From contig JACKQL020000016.1 of assembly GCA_018296165.2 (NCBI GenBank), forward strand, positions 434,001 to 498,000: a stretch of DNA of 64,000 bases. Direction: 5' to 3'. Shown here one piece after another: positions 35,335 to 46,773 of this stretch (position 1 is the first letter of the stretch; every line of letters starts with the position of its first letter). Both the position numbers and the translations under genes were made by a program. This stretch comes from Termitomyces sp. T153 (lineage: Eukaryota > Basidiomycota > Agaricomycetes > Agaricales > Lyophyllaceae). A model generated the notes under the pieces. It did no database searches and was not told the DNA's origin. It worked only from the letters and a program-made list of their open reading frames with translations.

Positions 35335-37740
35335 CGAAGTTCTGTTTCGCTAGACAAGAGTAGAAGTAATCAAGGCAAACGTACTCAGAAAACTTGAAGA
35401 TGCAGAATATAAGTTCCGAGAGGCAGAATAGAAGCGGCGCAGGGCGGCGTCCGACTCGGAGATCTGTGAACAAAGATCAGGTTTCAAAGATTAGGTTTCA
35501 ACGGATGATTCAACAGATGACCAACACTGAGCAATGGGGGCATTTTTCAGTCTTATAGCTTTCTCGCGCAAGAAATTTACAGGGAGCGGGACGATAAAAC
35601 ATATCATTACCACCGTCCACTACTGAAACTGACTATCTTGCCCATGTCCGTGTCCATATCTATATCTTTGAGTTGTGATTGGCTCCTAATTCGCAACAGA
35701 GTGTCGCAAGGCGTGGAAAGTACGAGAGCGTCTCGAACTTTGCGCAGGCTCATGATAAGGTATAAGAGAAGAACGTAATTATGATGAGAGCATCTCTTGC
35801 GAGATGACGAACAGGGCATTGATTCATGGACATCCGACAGCGATCACAGCCATGGATGATATGACAGCAATGAGAAGGGTGACAGTCCTGCGCATGGTGG
35901 GCTATTGGGGAGATCTGATCAGCTTATGCAAGTCGTGACATTGCGGGAGAGGTTACAGAGGTTTGACAGTGAAGGAAGCCTTCAGAGACAACCTGGCCCG
36001 CAATGGGACAGATTATTGACGAACTATGTTCGATATTTTAGAATGAGAAAGAGAGTGTCATGGACGAGAAGAGTGTGACGGACGAGAATTACCTGGCTGG
36101 ATGCAAGGAGAGGGATGGCGAATAACGTTGTAATGAATTTTAAATAAGGGTGATATATTCTGCCTTTTCCCATTGAGTCTCAAATGAGAGCATTGCTCAG
36201 CCCCGTGTTCCGTACTCCTGTTGAATAAACACCATGTTTGCCAAGATCGAAATACGAGAACCGTATCAATACCAGAACGCATATGATAGCGTTTAGAACC
36301 ACTTACAGAACAGCAAACTAAAACAAGCTTATTACCACCGTGATGACACAAACACGTACGATCGGTTTTTCCAGTCGACCTTCAGTTGTAGTTTCTCGCG
36401 AGAAGTGCACGAAGCAGGGAAAAGAGTGTCTCTTGGAGATAAGAAACAACACATGATAATCGTGACCGGGCTTCGGTAGGGATGCGGGTGTTTGACGCGT
36501 ATGGAATTTGTGAGTCGTCAGAGTCCTTTCACAGGAGAGCATCTTGATCTTGGGTTGAGAGTACAGAGACCTAGAATAGACTGTGTATCATGACAGTCGT
36601 GCGAAGGGTGTTAGCCACTATATGATTATCGTAGGAAGCTGACTCTTCGAGAGGATGACGTACAGGTATAAAGGGCCTTGATGGGTAGAAGGGAGTATTC
36701 CCCCGATAGGCGTCAAAACTGGAGACAATAATAAAAATGCACATCAGGGCTGCAAGACCCTATTTTAGATCAACTGCCATGAGCTATCCTATTTGGAGAG
36801 GTGAACGTAACAGTTCTGCGATTAGGCCGCGAAGAGAATTCCCCGAACATTTGGAAAACGAAGAGATCAAATTCTGTAATGAGCATGGGCGTGTCAGAGC
36901 TGAAAATTAGGGAAGAGCATGCACAGTGCAATTGCTGACCGAAGAAGCTTTGGCAGATCAATGAGCAATACTATCGTTCATGTGACAACTGGTCCAAGCT
37001 CACGGATCAAAGTACGCAACGGCAAAAAAATTCCAACACCAGTATGACACCTTCCACCACCTGACCCATGGATTGTACGTGTTCTCCAAGCCTCCAATTT
37101 GACGTCCGAGCCAAGTCCAAGCAGCATTGTGGTCGAGAGAAGTGTTGCGGCCCTTGGCTATACGCATCATTGAGGCTGCTATTGCAGCAGACATTCATTC
37201 CTTGGTTGGTTCAAGAGACGAGAGCACGAGACACCGTCTACGACATGTCCAAACATTAGACTCACGGTAGATTGGAGGGATATCTGAAATGTCGAAGGGT
37301 TAGTATCTACTGGTGGAGACCTCGAGTCTTCGAGGGGAGGATGAAGCTAAGCTGCCGAGGATTTGACGCCACGCATCTGGACATTCTGGTAACTACGGGA
37401 CAACTTTTTGTGAAATTATCTATGGCAGCATATGTCACGTTCTCGATTTCTGTGGCCGGATGCGTGTGAAGGTTCCTTATTGCATACTGGTGAAACAGTC
37501 TGGAGTCTAATCTTGTACTGCGCTAGCATACAGCTGTAGCTGGGCCGTTCTTTCTGGCTTATGTGGGTCTAGCCTCCAAATCAGCTTGGCTTGGCCAGCT
37601 CACCGGCGCATGGGTGTGAGCAGTGTAGTGGGGAGAAGATGAGGGCGCTTTATCTAAATCTCTCAGTTGTGATAGGAGGGCGATTTTGGATTGACCCCAC
37701 AGCTACTTTTCCCTCTTTCTAAATCAACATCAGGCATCTA
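35335..37740. other. Long stretch without a recognised gene
   Basis: Only short frames, several of them overlapping shadows. No family resemblance, tRNA or clear repeat is seen. CpG is normal. Confidence 0.45.
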
Positions 37741-37833
37741 TCATGGCACCACTCGGCAAGTTTGACGTTTCAAGGGGCAAGGTTTGGGTAAACAGCAGAA
37801 AAGCTTCCTGCAGCCTCTCACAGTCGATGAGCT

Positions 37834-39351
37834 GTGAGCGTCCTCAATATTTGCTTGGAGCTAAGGCCGTTTGCTCTCTATCGTGATATGGATGCCATTC
37901 CTTCGATCATCGTAAAACAGCTTCAGGCTCTCATGAACCAACCACAAGCACAGAGAGAACTTCTACGCTGTCAAGGACAGGAAGCACAAGAACTTCTCGA
38001 TCTATTTCAATGGGTGCACAATCTGTTATGCTAATACTTTCCTTCTCATGATTGAATGATCAACCTTCTCTTAGCTCCTGGATCAGCCAGATCTGGATGA
38101 ACAGCTTTCAAGACATATTATTGTTTCAGCACAGAGGATCTCAGTCAAGACAGGCTTATATCCAGTCTGTCATGAGCTCAAGAATGAAATCGAGGATGTA
38201 AAGCAAGCAGGAGCTGGTGGACAGGCCGATATTTATAATGGAAAAGCTCAGGGGCTTGGACGTGTCTGCATCAAGGCTATGCGTGTGTTTGAGACGATGG
38301 ATAAAGAACTTGTCTTCAAGGTTCGTATCGCAAAGAGATACTTAGAGTATGAGTGTCAGCAACTTATCATATATTCGTAGCAATTTTGGAAGGAGGTGAT
38401 CCTCTGGGAACAGCTATGCCACCCTAACATTATTCCAGTATATGGACTCTACAGATTTCAGGATAGACCATGCATTGTTGCACCTTGGATGGAAAATGGC
38501 AATATCACGAAGTACCTCAAGCAAAATCCTGAAATTCCGCGCCTTCCACTGGTTCCTGATCCCACTTTTAATTGACACAATTCCTTGCTCACTCCTGGTT
38601 CACTTTACAGGCGGTCGGTGTTGCTCGAGGTTTGTATTACCTTCATGATAAGGGAATCATCCATGGCGATCTAAAGGGGGTAAGTTCAGTCATAATTTCT
38701 GTTGATGTTTTTTTTCTTTTATTTTACCTTGCAGTCCAATATTCTTGTCGATGATGAAGGAATAGCACGCGTGGCGGATTTCGGGATCTCCTCTATCTTC
38801 GATCCCCAAATTCTAAGTTTGACATCACATTCGGGCGCTGCTTCAAGAGGCGGAACCATTCGGTGGCAAGCACCGGAACTTTTCGACATGCAGAATGACA
38901 CTGTTGTGAAGAATAGCAAAAAAAGTGACGTTTACGCATGGGCATGTGTTTGTTATGAGGTAAATCTTTGTTCTCAAATCTCTCGAATGACAACGGATGA
39001 GACTTTTTCAAGATTTTTACTGGTTGCATTCCATTGAATCACCTCTTAAATGATGCCACCGTCTTGTATCAGGTCAAAATGGGAGCACGCCCGAGTCGGC
39101 CACTGAGCTCAAGTGAATCTTGGAGTTCTTGGGGTTTGACAGAAGACATCTGGCTGATCATGGAAGACTGCTGGAAAGCGCAACCCAGCGACCGCCCAAC
39201 AATAGGTTCCGTTCTCAATCGTCTTCGCTCAAATGAGATGTACTCGATGGTGGAAGTTAGAAACCCTCCTACACGATTTCGTGCCGAGGCTCTTAGGAAG
39301 TTTACGAGTCATATCAACAAAGGTTTTGGACAACCTAGTATCGAAGAATAA
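37834..39351 (+). CDS. Protein kinase, tyrosine-kinase-like group
   Basis: Exons (37834 or 37888)-38013, 38075-38320, 38381-38551, 38611-38679, 38735-38959 and 39013-39351 are all in phase 0 and give 391 to 409 residues. A helical N-terminal part of about 90 residues comes first (LQALMNQPQAQRELL...). Then comes a complete kinase domain: glycine loop GAGGQADIY, lysine in CIKAM, WKEVILWEQLCHPNI, catalytic loop HGDLKGSN (HGD in place of HRD), VADFGIS, RWQAPELF, SDVYAWACVCYE and QPSDRPTI. This is the TKL-like form expanded in Agaricomycetes, predicted to phosphorylate Ser/Thr. The C-terminus is short and basic. The first exon is uncertain, as the upstream region 37743-37833 may hold another small exon. 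The DUF6699 gene begins 13 bp after its stop. Confidence 0.87.
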
Positions 39352-39364
39352 GCTCATCACTGTC

Positions 39365-40282
39365 ATGGGATTGAAAGGAGAGCAGGGCGATGACCATCAG
39401 TTGACGACTCACCAAAATGCTGGACACAACCATGATAATGGCCCGGAAAATTACAACCAACCCAATTTACACACTCTGAGGCCCGATACGGAAACCACTT
39501 CGCTGGCTCCAACTTCAGAGTCTTCCTCAACAGAAGGATTTGAAGACCCTACGTTAGGTCTTCCGCAACTGCAAGAATGGGAAGACCCAATGGAACGCAC
39601 AATCAATTTCCAGCCATATAATACAGAAAATCTTGCCAAACGACCCAGGAATTGGAGGCCTGATTACCCCAAGACTTTGATACCTAGGATACCGTGGCCT
39701 AGGTCAGATATTGAGGGTAAGTACAAAGTCCTCAACGACGCGTTGTGCCCAGTGGTTAATTTTCTATTTGTAGAATTCAAAGACCCAATAAAACGCATGA
39801 TCATCCCACTTCTCGACTACAACCCTCGATACCCAAACGTCATCTATGAACTATGTTCCTACCCAGAACCACAAACACTCTCTTTCCCCATCCTCGGACG
39901 TATCTATAACCACACCGACTTCAACCAACTCGCAACAAACCCGCCCGTCGACCAAATGTGGTTGTTCCATCCCCTCCTCCCCTGGTACATTGATGTGCAC
40001 AAGATAATTCAAAAAGGCGTCATGGTGCAAGATGTGATTATGGACGTGCACATGGGGCTGCAGACACAGATAAATGCAAGAGATTATTTCACTGAGGAGT
40101 TGGGGAGTAAGACTCGGAAGAAGATTGCCACAGCATATGCGCGAAGGACGCAGGGGGACAATCAGGAAAAGGGGAACGGGATTAGGAAGGTGGACTATTT
40201 GGAGGAGAAGAACGTGTTTGTGGGGCTTGTAAGAACGAAGGATGGGATGTGGGAGATGAAGACAAGGAGTGTCCTTCGATGA
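39365..40282 (+). CDS. DUF6699 domain protein
   Basis: An open frame with ATG at 39365, only 13 bp after the kinase stop. The N-terminal 95 residues are polar low-complexity (HQNAGHNHDNGPENYNQP; TSESSSTEGFEDP). The C-terminal half resembles DUF6699, a domain of unknown function in Agaricomycetes: IIPLLDYNPRYPNVIYELC, DQMWLFHPLLPWYIDVHK and VMVQDVIMDVHMGLQTQI, then a basic part and a final VDYLEEKNVFVGLVR. A perfect 57-base GTAAGT...TTTGTAG segment at 39717-39773 is a multiple of three and could be spliced out, joining DIE to EFKDP. Splicing gives a better match to the domain start. Its spacing leaves almost no room for a separate promoter, so the true start may lie elsewhere or the two genes may share a transcript. 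Confidence 0.75.
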   Translation: MGLKGEQGDDHQLTTHQNAGHNHDNGPENYNQPNLHTLRPDTETTSLAPTSESSSTEGFEDPTLGLPQLQEWEDPMERTINFQPYNTENLAKRPRNWRPDYPKTLIPRIPWPRSDIEGKYKVLNDALCPVVNFLFVEFKDPIKRMIIPLLDYNPRYPNVIYELCSYPEPQTLSFPILGRIYNHTDFNQLATNPPVDQMWLFHPLLPWYIDVHKIIQKGVMVQDVIMDVHMGLQTQINARDYFTEELGSKTRKKIATAYARRTQGDNQEKGNGIRKVDYLEEKNVFVGLVRTKDGMWEMKTRSVLR

Positions 40283-40647
40283 GCCTCCTACTCCGTAAGC
40301 TGGGGCTCCGAGAAGAGTAGAGGACTTGATTTTGGTATACCGTTCATCAGTGTAGGATCAGAACCTGTTACTTGGTTTGTGGCATTTATACAATCACTGT
40401 AACGATGGTGCTTTGAGGGAAATTTCCGGTGTACTCAGGTAGATTCCCACAGCCCTAGAAATGATCACAAATGGTCCTGCAAGGTGGGCCAATGGAATCC
40501 AGAAATGTAATCAATTCCGCAAGGCCGTTCAACAACATATGTACATGGTTCGGGATTGACGAATATATACAAGGACATCTTATCTTCTCACTGCCCGCCC
40601 ACGTGACGCCCTCTTTACTTTACACCAACGCGACCTATCTCAGATAG

Positions 40648-41360
40648 ACCAAAAAATTGCATGTTGGAGACGTGCAAACAATGAGTGTTTCAAGCGCCAC
40701 TACAAAGCCCACCACCGGGGAAACATGCTCACACAGTTGCTTGGGTTCTGCGATGTGTTTGAGGCGCAGATGGCTATCAATGTTGTGGGGCAGGAAGTGT
40801 CGTATCTGGAGTCTTTGGAGTAGGTTACAAGGCTGGAAGGAGGAGCTAGAACAGGTGAGAAGGGTTAACGGGGCGTTGAGAGAGCGTGTTAGGGTGTTGG
40901 AGGGTATGTGGGCATCCAAATATCTATTTATTCATGAACTTCCTGCGTGTTATAGGGATCTTCATACCCAGAATGAAACTGTGTTGGAGCGAATATATAT
41001 ACTCTGAAGGCCAGCCCGACACGTCAGGATGATGAAAACAAGTGAGTCATTCCATTTATTCCATTGACTACTGATTGAACAGTTCCTAAAAGAACTACAG
41101 CGTTTTCAGCAACAAGCAAAATTTCTCACCACAAACAAGAAACAAGATATCGTGCAATGCAATTCCAAGATCGGTACGATGACCCTCTAGATGCGAAAGA
41201 ATGCGCTACCGGGCGGCACAAGCTCGACTATGCGCGGTGGAAGAGGGTGAAAGAGTGGATATACGACGAACGTATGCAGACAGAAGAGAATTCCGATAAG
41301 GAAAACAAGGAGGGCATGAATGAGGAAGAGAAGAAGAGGAGGTTAAGAAACTTGGGATGA
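40648..41360 (+). pseudogene. Broken coiled-coil protein gene
   Basis: Coding fragments in different frames follow a consistent order: KIACWRRANNECFKRHYKAH, LTQLLGFCDVFEAQMAINVV, GQEVSYLESLE, then a TAG followed by VTRLEG. After a one-base shift come LEQVRRVNGALRERVRVLEG, and downstream TQNETVLERIYIL, FLKELQRFQQQAKF and DYARWKRVKEWIYDERM. The middle is a leucine-heptad coiled coil. The stop and frame changes indicate a relic. It follows the DUF6699 gene on the same strand. The parent family is not named; the basic segment before the coil is not a clear bZIP. Confidence 0.5.
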
Positions 41361-42260
41361 AGAAGAAGAAGTCGGAGGGTGGAGGTACGACTCTTGTTTC
41401 ATTTCTATGATCATTGCCCATGCACATACTTTCGTTACAGTTCCCAAGCCGGCGTCTCGGACGAGAACCAACTTCCCTCGCCGCCCACGCCCGCACGCCC
41501 GCAAACGACGGGTAATTGTAAACCCTCCCCACACAGCTTTAGACGCTATAGCCCAGCCCAAGCCGCTTCGCTGTCGCGTTCTCTACCTCCAAGGCGTCAA
41601 GTACCAACATCCCTGAATGATGAGAATTCAAATCCGCCTTCTTCCCTTCACCTCGTTTGCCACCGACTGTGGTCGATCGGTTTAGAGACCTGTCTGTAAT
41701 CAACTCTTCGACTATTTAGCCCAAGCAAATGTATCTTGCTCCTCACCTATCGTTCCCAATTCCAACAACATCCTCCCTTGCTCTTCCTCTTTGAGAAAGG
41801 CATTTATCGTCGAGCCCATTACCGTCGCCCGACCTCGATACTCACGTCACGCAGGAAATTGAAACTGGGTACATCTTTTTCGTCGTCTAGATCCTTTGAA
41901 TTCGGCAGGTGGCTGAATGTGTACTCAAGGTCATTTCCGCCCCCCACTTGCGAGACGACAGGATGGTTGCGTCGTCTGAGACAGAAGAAGATTCACACGG
42001 TAAGTTTCCCTGCTGTTGCTCTAGATTCATAATCTTCATTGAACAATTTTCAGCCGTCGAGGACAAAACCATCGCCATGCCTTCATGCATCATTGCACCC
42101 GCATCACTATCCCGAACTGGGCCCACGATACCCATGTCCCCATTGTCATCCGAAACTAAGCTTATGTCAAAGACGGCAAGTAAGCGCGCTGATCACATGG
42201 GGGAAAGCAACAACGGCCGTGTGCAAAAGTGATTTGAGCTCAACCTTCCACGATGACACG
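41361..42260. other. Intergenic, no gene recognised
   Basis: Overlapping frames on both strands, rich in S and P, look like composition effects. This should contain the former promoter of the Chs7-like relic. Confidence 0.4.
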
Positions 42261-43359
42261 ATGACACGGTTTGGCGACTTTGAGCCGCTGTGTTCGTCAG
42301 TGCCGTCGTATCCGCGGTGCAACCTCTTTTACTGCCAGCTTGTCCGCATTTCCACCTTTGCCGTCCTGCACGATCCCTCGGCCAGCCCGCACTGGCCGGC
42401 GTTGGCATCAACCCGCAATGCTTCATTGCACCTACATTCGACACATTGCAGCCCTCACCGCATCTGGGCAACATCACAAATGACATCGCATCCACCCTCT
42501 CCTTCGTCCTCGCCCTGGCCCTCATCTGGCTCACTCACAGACGTAAGGCTGCCGTGGGCCGCATCAAACTCAGATCCCTCCTCACCGTCTACGCCATCAC
42601 TCTGCTCCTCAATGCAATCACTACTGGCGCATTCCTTCAAGGCAGCGCAGCCTTCGTCGTTCTCACAGCCCTGCACGCCGGCTTCGTCCTTTTTCTGGGG
42701 TCTCCTTGTCAACGCCATCGTCGCAACCCAGTTTGTCAAGGACGGCACATGGAGCAATCTCGTCGTGCGTTCCCCAATCTGTCATTGTTACAAATCTTAC
42801 CATCCTACAGCCATACCACATCTTCTCCTTCCTCGTCTTTGCCCTCGGAACATACCTCGCCCTCGACAGCCGCCGATCGGCCCCTCAACGCCTACCCACT
42901 GCCCTCCGCAGCATATCCCTCTTCGTCGTCTTCTCCATCTAGCCGCTCGTATGCATCGTCGTATACATCGCAATCATGGTAAATATCGTCCTCAGGGTAC
43001 TCAGAGAGTACTGCCCCATAGCGGCGTACTACGTGCTTGCCACGTTTTTGTTCGTGCTCAGCTAGCTCGCGTGGTTTTTGTGAGCAGGATCCTGTGCACG
43101 GTGAGTCCAAGCTCCACCTGGCGGCGTTCAGTTAAGGTCCTTTCTAGGCGTCGAATCAGCACATAGACGGATCGTTCCCGGCGACTATATTAGAAACAGC
43201 TGCGATCGGCGTGCTTTTCCTGGCTTGGAGGAGTATCCCTGAAGGTATGTCCATTTCTAGTCTGGGGGATCTTCTCCGCTGACTCTTACAATAGACTCGT
43301 GGGACGACGACGCGTACCCAGCAACAACATACCCAACATATCCAGCGTACTCGTCGTAG
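42261..43359 (+). pseudogene. Chitin synthase export chaperone (Chs7 type) relic
   Basis: From ATG 42261 (MTRFGDFEPLCSSVPSYP) the family order is clear but the frame is broken. A shift near 42385-42395 leads to LAGVGINPQCFIAPTFD and helix 1 (STLSFVLALALIWLTHRRKA). A second shift near 42692 leads to FFWGLLVNAIVATQF. After an intron near 42762-42810 come YHIFSFLVFALGTYLALDSRR and LRSISLFVVFSI, then a TAG where W is expected before PLVCIVVYIAIM. A further TAG and TGA follow in the next helix. The C-terminus is well kept: HIDGSFPATILETAAIGVLF, WRSIPE and, after an intron, SWDDDAYP to 43359. Intact Chs7 is an endoplasmic reticulum membrane protein with about seven helices needed for chitin synthase export. 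At least two frameshifts and three stops make this copy non-functional. Confidence 0.85.
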
Positions 43360-44407
43360 CGTGGCCGTAGAGGCAGTTTCATCCCATCCATCCCTCGTCG
43401 TACCCTCCCTGTTCCCCGCATCATAAAACTTGCGCTTCCAACTTGCAGCAGAGCTTTCGTAACCAGTCGAGTGAGTGTGGGCTGAGGCATATGATACGAC
43501 TATACTTTTTCTTGATGCGGGTCCGGGCGAACCCTAGTGATATCGACTTGTTTGAACCTTGTTATATTACCACTGTCTTTTTTTTCGGTTAGGAATGTGT
43601 CGTTGTCGTTGTATCCTCATTCTACACTCTACCACTCCCGACGGTATATATGATTCGACTGTACACATAGTTCTGATCAAATGTTACCCCCTTCTACTTT
43701 ACCGCAAGGGGAACCCTTACATTAGAACATTAAACTTTGATTTAAGCTGCAATCGTTCGGCAACCAAGGACCTCGGTTACCCTTGAACTCAAAGTCCCGA
43801 AATTGAATGTCAAGTCAAGTCATTGAAGGGAACGTCTGTCAAAGTCAAAAAAAACAAAAAATCAGTTTTATTTCTATGTACTTTTGTTTTCAAAGGTGCG
43901 TTGACAGAAGAGAGGTGTGTGGCTTGTCGGAGTCTTGACGTCGTACTGGAGGAGCTGCGGCTGCGGGGGACACGAACAACTCAAAAAGTACTGAAAGGGT
44001 ATTGATTGTCTGTCAAGTCATCCCAGGTTGCCAGTCCTATTACTTCTGAAAATTCTTCAGATAGGCCCCCATAATCGGAATGAATCCTATCAACCGCCCG
44101 TTCCATGTTGTCATCGTCATTCATGTATCTTGGTAATTCGCGGTATCGTACTACGCGTGCTTTCCTGTGACACAAATAGATGTATACTCGACTTGGGGCG
44201 CCTCTGTGAAAGGATTGCAGTATTCAGTGTGAAGGTTGGTGAAACTCGGGTACGATTCCTACAGCACCTGCAGTCATACACGTGTTATACACGTACAGAA
44301 GCCACACTTTGAAACTGACTGCCTATTTGGGGAAACCACTGTACAGGCGCGTGCCCGTGTGCTGTTTCAGTAAGTGTAGAACCTGGCCAAGGTCTTCGTA
44401 ATCCTGA
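43360..44407. other. Intergenic, no gene recognised
   Basis: No family resemblance is seen in the short frames here. Confidence 0.45.
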
Positions 44408-44899
44408 AAGTGCACATTGATGGCTCACATCCTTGCAGAAAATCTTGTACTTCTCTGCAGCTTCTGCTCATTTGGATAGGTCCTCGAATGGCAAAAGAGC
44501 GATGCTGTTAGAACGCTGAGAATGTATGTATGGGAAGAGATTTTTAAGTGTTGAAGCATCCTCAGTCAGCGCTACGCTCTCTTCATTGGTACCAGTTTTA
44601 AGCAGAGGAAATCCTGAGGCGGGAGCCTCCAGGTTCTTGCGATGAATGCGGAAGATGAGATTGTTGCTTGATTTGAACAGGACATCTGCATCTGAGGCGT
44701 GATCACTGGTCAATCGTCGTTTAGAGCAAGAGAACTCTAGCAAAGCTCCATGCGATTTACAGGGCTTGTGCAAGTTGTGGATCTTCTTTGTCGGAGACAT
44801 CGAGGCAGTGCAACTTAGAACCAGTGAGTGAGCGGCCAAAGAATTATCCCCATAAGGATGATTCACCCTTTCCACGTGAACTATGCCGATACATGTCAA
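44408..44899 (-). pseudogene. BTB/POZ domain protein, truncated by a stop
   Basis: A minus-strand frame from 44899 (possible true start 44800, MSPTKKIHNLHK). The BTB core typical of basidiomycete proteins is plain: SDADVLFKSSNNLIFRIHRK, NLEAPASGFPLL, EESVALTEDASTLKNLFPYI, LPFEDLSK. Immediately after a TGA the same frame continues AEAAEKYKIF, which is the expected next segment of the domain. The stop therefore interrupts a conserved helix, and the rest of the usual protein (about 150 further residues) is not found in frame. BTB domains mediate dimerisation and recruitment to cullin ligases; this copy would lack the final helix. It lies just downstream of the F-box gene on the same strand. Confidence 0.7.
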
Positions 44900-44989
44900 G
44901 GTTCTTCAAGATCAGTTTCTGCGTTGAGTACAAATTGAGCGATTACACTAAGCTACATCAAAGGAATGCAGGAAGTATTGCAAGCGTGG

Positions 44990-46736
44990 CTAATAATGAA
45001 AATGTTTGACGACGTTAGAACACCACCTAGCACGTTCGCGCAGCTTGGCCGCCCCCATTACAATCCTAAATTTTGTGATAAGGTGATTGACACATAGCCA
45101 ACCGTAAGGATGGTAGCCGGTTAGCATCTTGGAAAATGTGACTTCACAAAATAGTGGCAGAAGTTGGGCCAAGAAAAGCGCTACATCTTCGGCTTCTGAC
45201 TCATCCAAAATCGATCTCCCTAGATGGAGCTGTTGCAGGTCAGAAAAAGGTATTGCAGCATATGGTACTGTATAGCTCTCAGAAGTGGACACCCAGATCG
45301 AAAGCCGTTTGAGCTTCCGACAGTGCTTGGCCAGGATGAAAAGATCATTGAGAATGAAGTGACTGCAGTCGCCAATCTGATCCAGGCCATATGGTCCCGA
45401 TTTGCATGGCTCAGGATTGAACTCCAAGATCTCAATCGAGGGAAGTCTGCAAGCGAGTTTTGTGATGTCCTTTGGGAAAGATTCCAAAGATGACCAGTAA
45501 CTATCAATTCGGAGTCGAGTGAGGTTGTAGGCGAGGAAGATCTCTAAATCACTGTATAACGTAACGACTTCCGGGATAACATCACGCAGCGCCAGTTCAG
45601 TGAGCTTTCGGCATTTCTTGACGATGCGTTGCAATTCCGGAGAAATGTAGTAGGGCCTGTTGCATTGCATGGTTTCGATTGTTAACGAACGAATTTGAGT
45701 AGGGAAATGTATATTTTCCACAAAATCTGAGATCTGGCACGGACATCCAGAGAAAGTCAGGGCATGAAGGAGGTGGAAAGCTCCACGTCGAAGAAAAATG
45801 AATGGATGATGATGTACTTTGACTGAATCAAGTGGGCGCCCAGTGTCATTGGTTCTAATTTCCTGCAGGGCTGGGAAGTAGGCAAGAATTTCAAGTACTT
45901 CAGTCGTCACCGAGTAACGAGGAAGTGACAAATATGGGAGCCTTGGAAGTCCTTGGAATGCTCTGAGTGACTTGGCTCCTATCATTACAGCCTGAATTTC
46001 AAGATAAATAAGGCCAGATAATCGCGAGACAGGAACCAAATGTGCCAAAAGCTCGACAGACACACGACGAAAGGTGATAGTCCACCGACGCAGAGCTGGA
46101 TGCAAAAAAACACTCGAATGTTGGATAGACTCTGCATGATACTCTACTGTAGTCTTGAGATTTTCCAGGTTTGGAAATACATCAAAAACGGGTCGTGTCT
46201 CTGCAATGAATCTCAAAATTGAGTTTATCCTGTCGCTTGGGCCAAGACTTAGTGAACGAGTGAAGGAGGAACATTCAAGGAAACGGGGCCAATCTACGAA
46301 GGGAGGAACCTAGATAATCTTGCTAAGATTTGAGGGAAGAGGTGTACGAGAAAAAACTCACGGTAAACTCTTTCGCAAAGTCCCATGGGGCAAGAGTTTT
46401 CAAGAGATCCTTGACTGCATTTGGAGTTTCCAGCTCTTGCCATAAAATCGGTTTTCCAACCTTGGCCCAGAGCTGACAGACCTGCATGCCTGTTTGGATG
46501 GTTTTTCTAGTGGACATGCGGAAGATATGAGATACGAGTTCTGTTATTGATAAGACGGAAAGATTCTGATCATTAGATATTGATATGGTAGAGCTCGACC
46601 AAGGACGTTGGCCGATTTGCGTTGCCGATTGAGCAAAGGACTGAACCACCGTATGTCTGTAAGTGACTGAGGACAAAGTTGGGTCGAAGGTTAAAACGTG
46701 TTCCGAGGCTATCTGGAAATAATCTAAATCTCCCAA
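44990..46736 (-). CDS. F-box protein with leucine-rich C-terminal part
   Basis: Minus strand. Exon 46309-44990 (440 codons) follows an exon that ends at 46362, joined by a 52-base intron (46310-46361). The first exon has an F-box-like segment: NLSVLSITELVSHIFRM, then TGMQVCQLWAKVGKPILWQEL. The large second exon is rich in irregular leucine-type repeats (LSGLIYLEIQAVMIGAKSLRA; LPRLPYLSLPRYSV; CRKLTELALRDVIPEV; CRKLKRLSIWVS), as in many basidiomycete F-box proteins that recruit substrates to SCF ubiquitin ligases. The 5' end is not settled. No ATG opens the first exon in frame, and an upstream acceptor (ATTAAG|G near 46773) suggests one more 5' exon, so 46736 is only the limit of clear coding. 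Confidence 0.75.
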
Positions 46737-46773
46737 GCGGTCCAGTGCAGGCTGGATTTCGCCGAAAACCTTA

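Noticed and set aside
40640..40900. bZIP transcription factor
   Set aside because: The leucine-heptad segment is present, but the upstream basic part lacks the N-x7-R/K pattern of a bZIP basic region.
42039..43166. A 375-codon plus-strand open frame, the longest in its neighbourhood
   Set aside because: It is rich in S, P, H and R with no family character, and it runs through the Chs7 relic in another frame; it is a GC-driven shadow.
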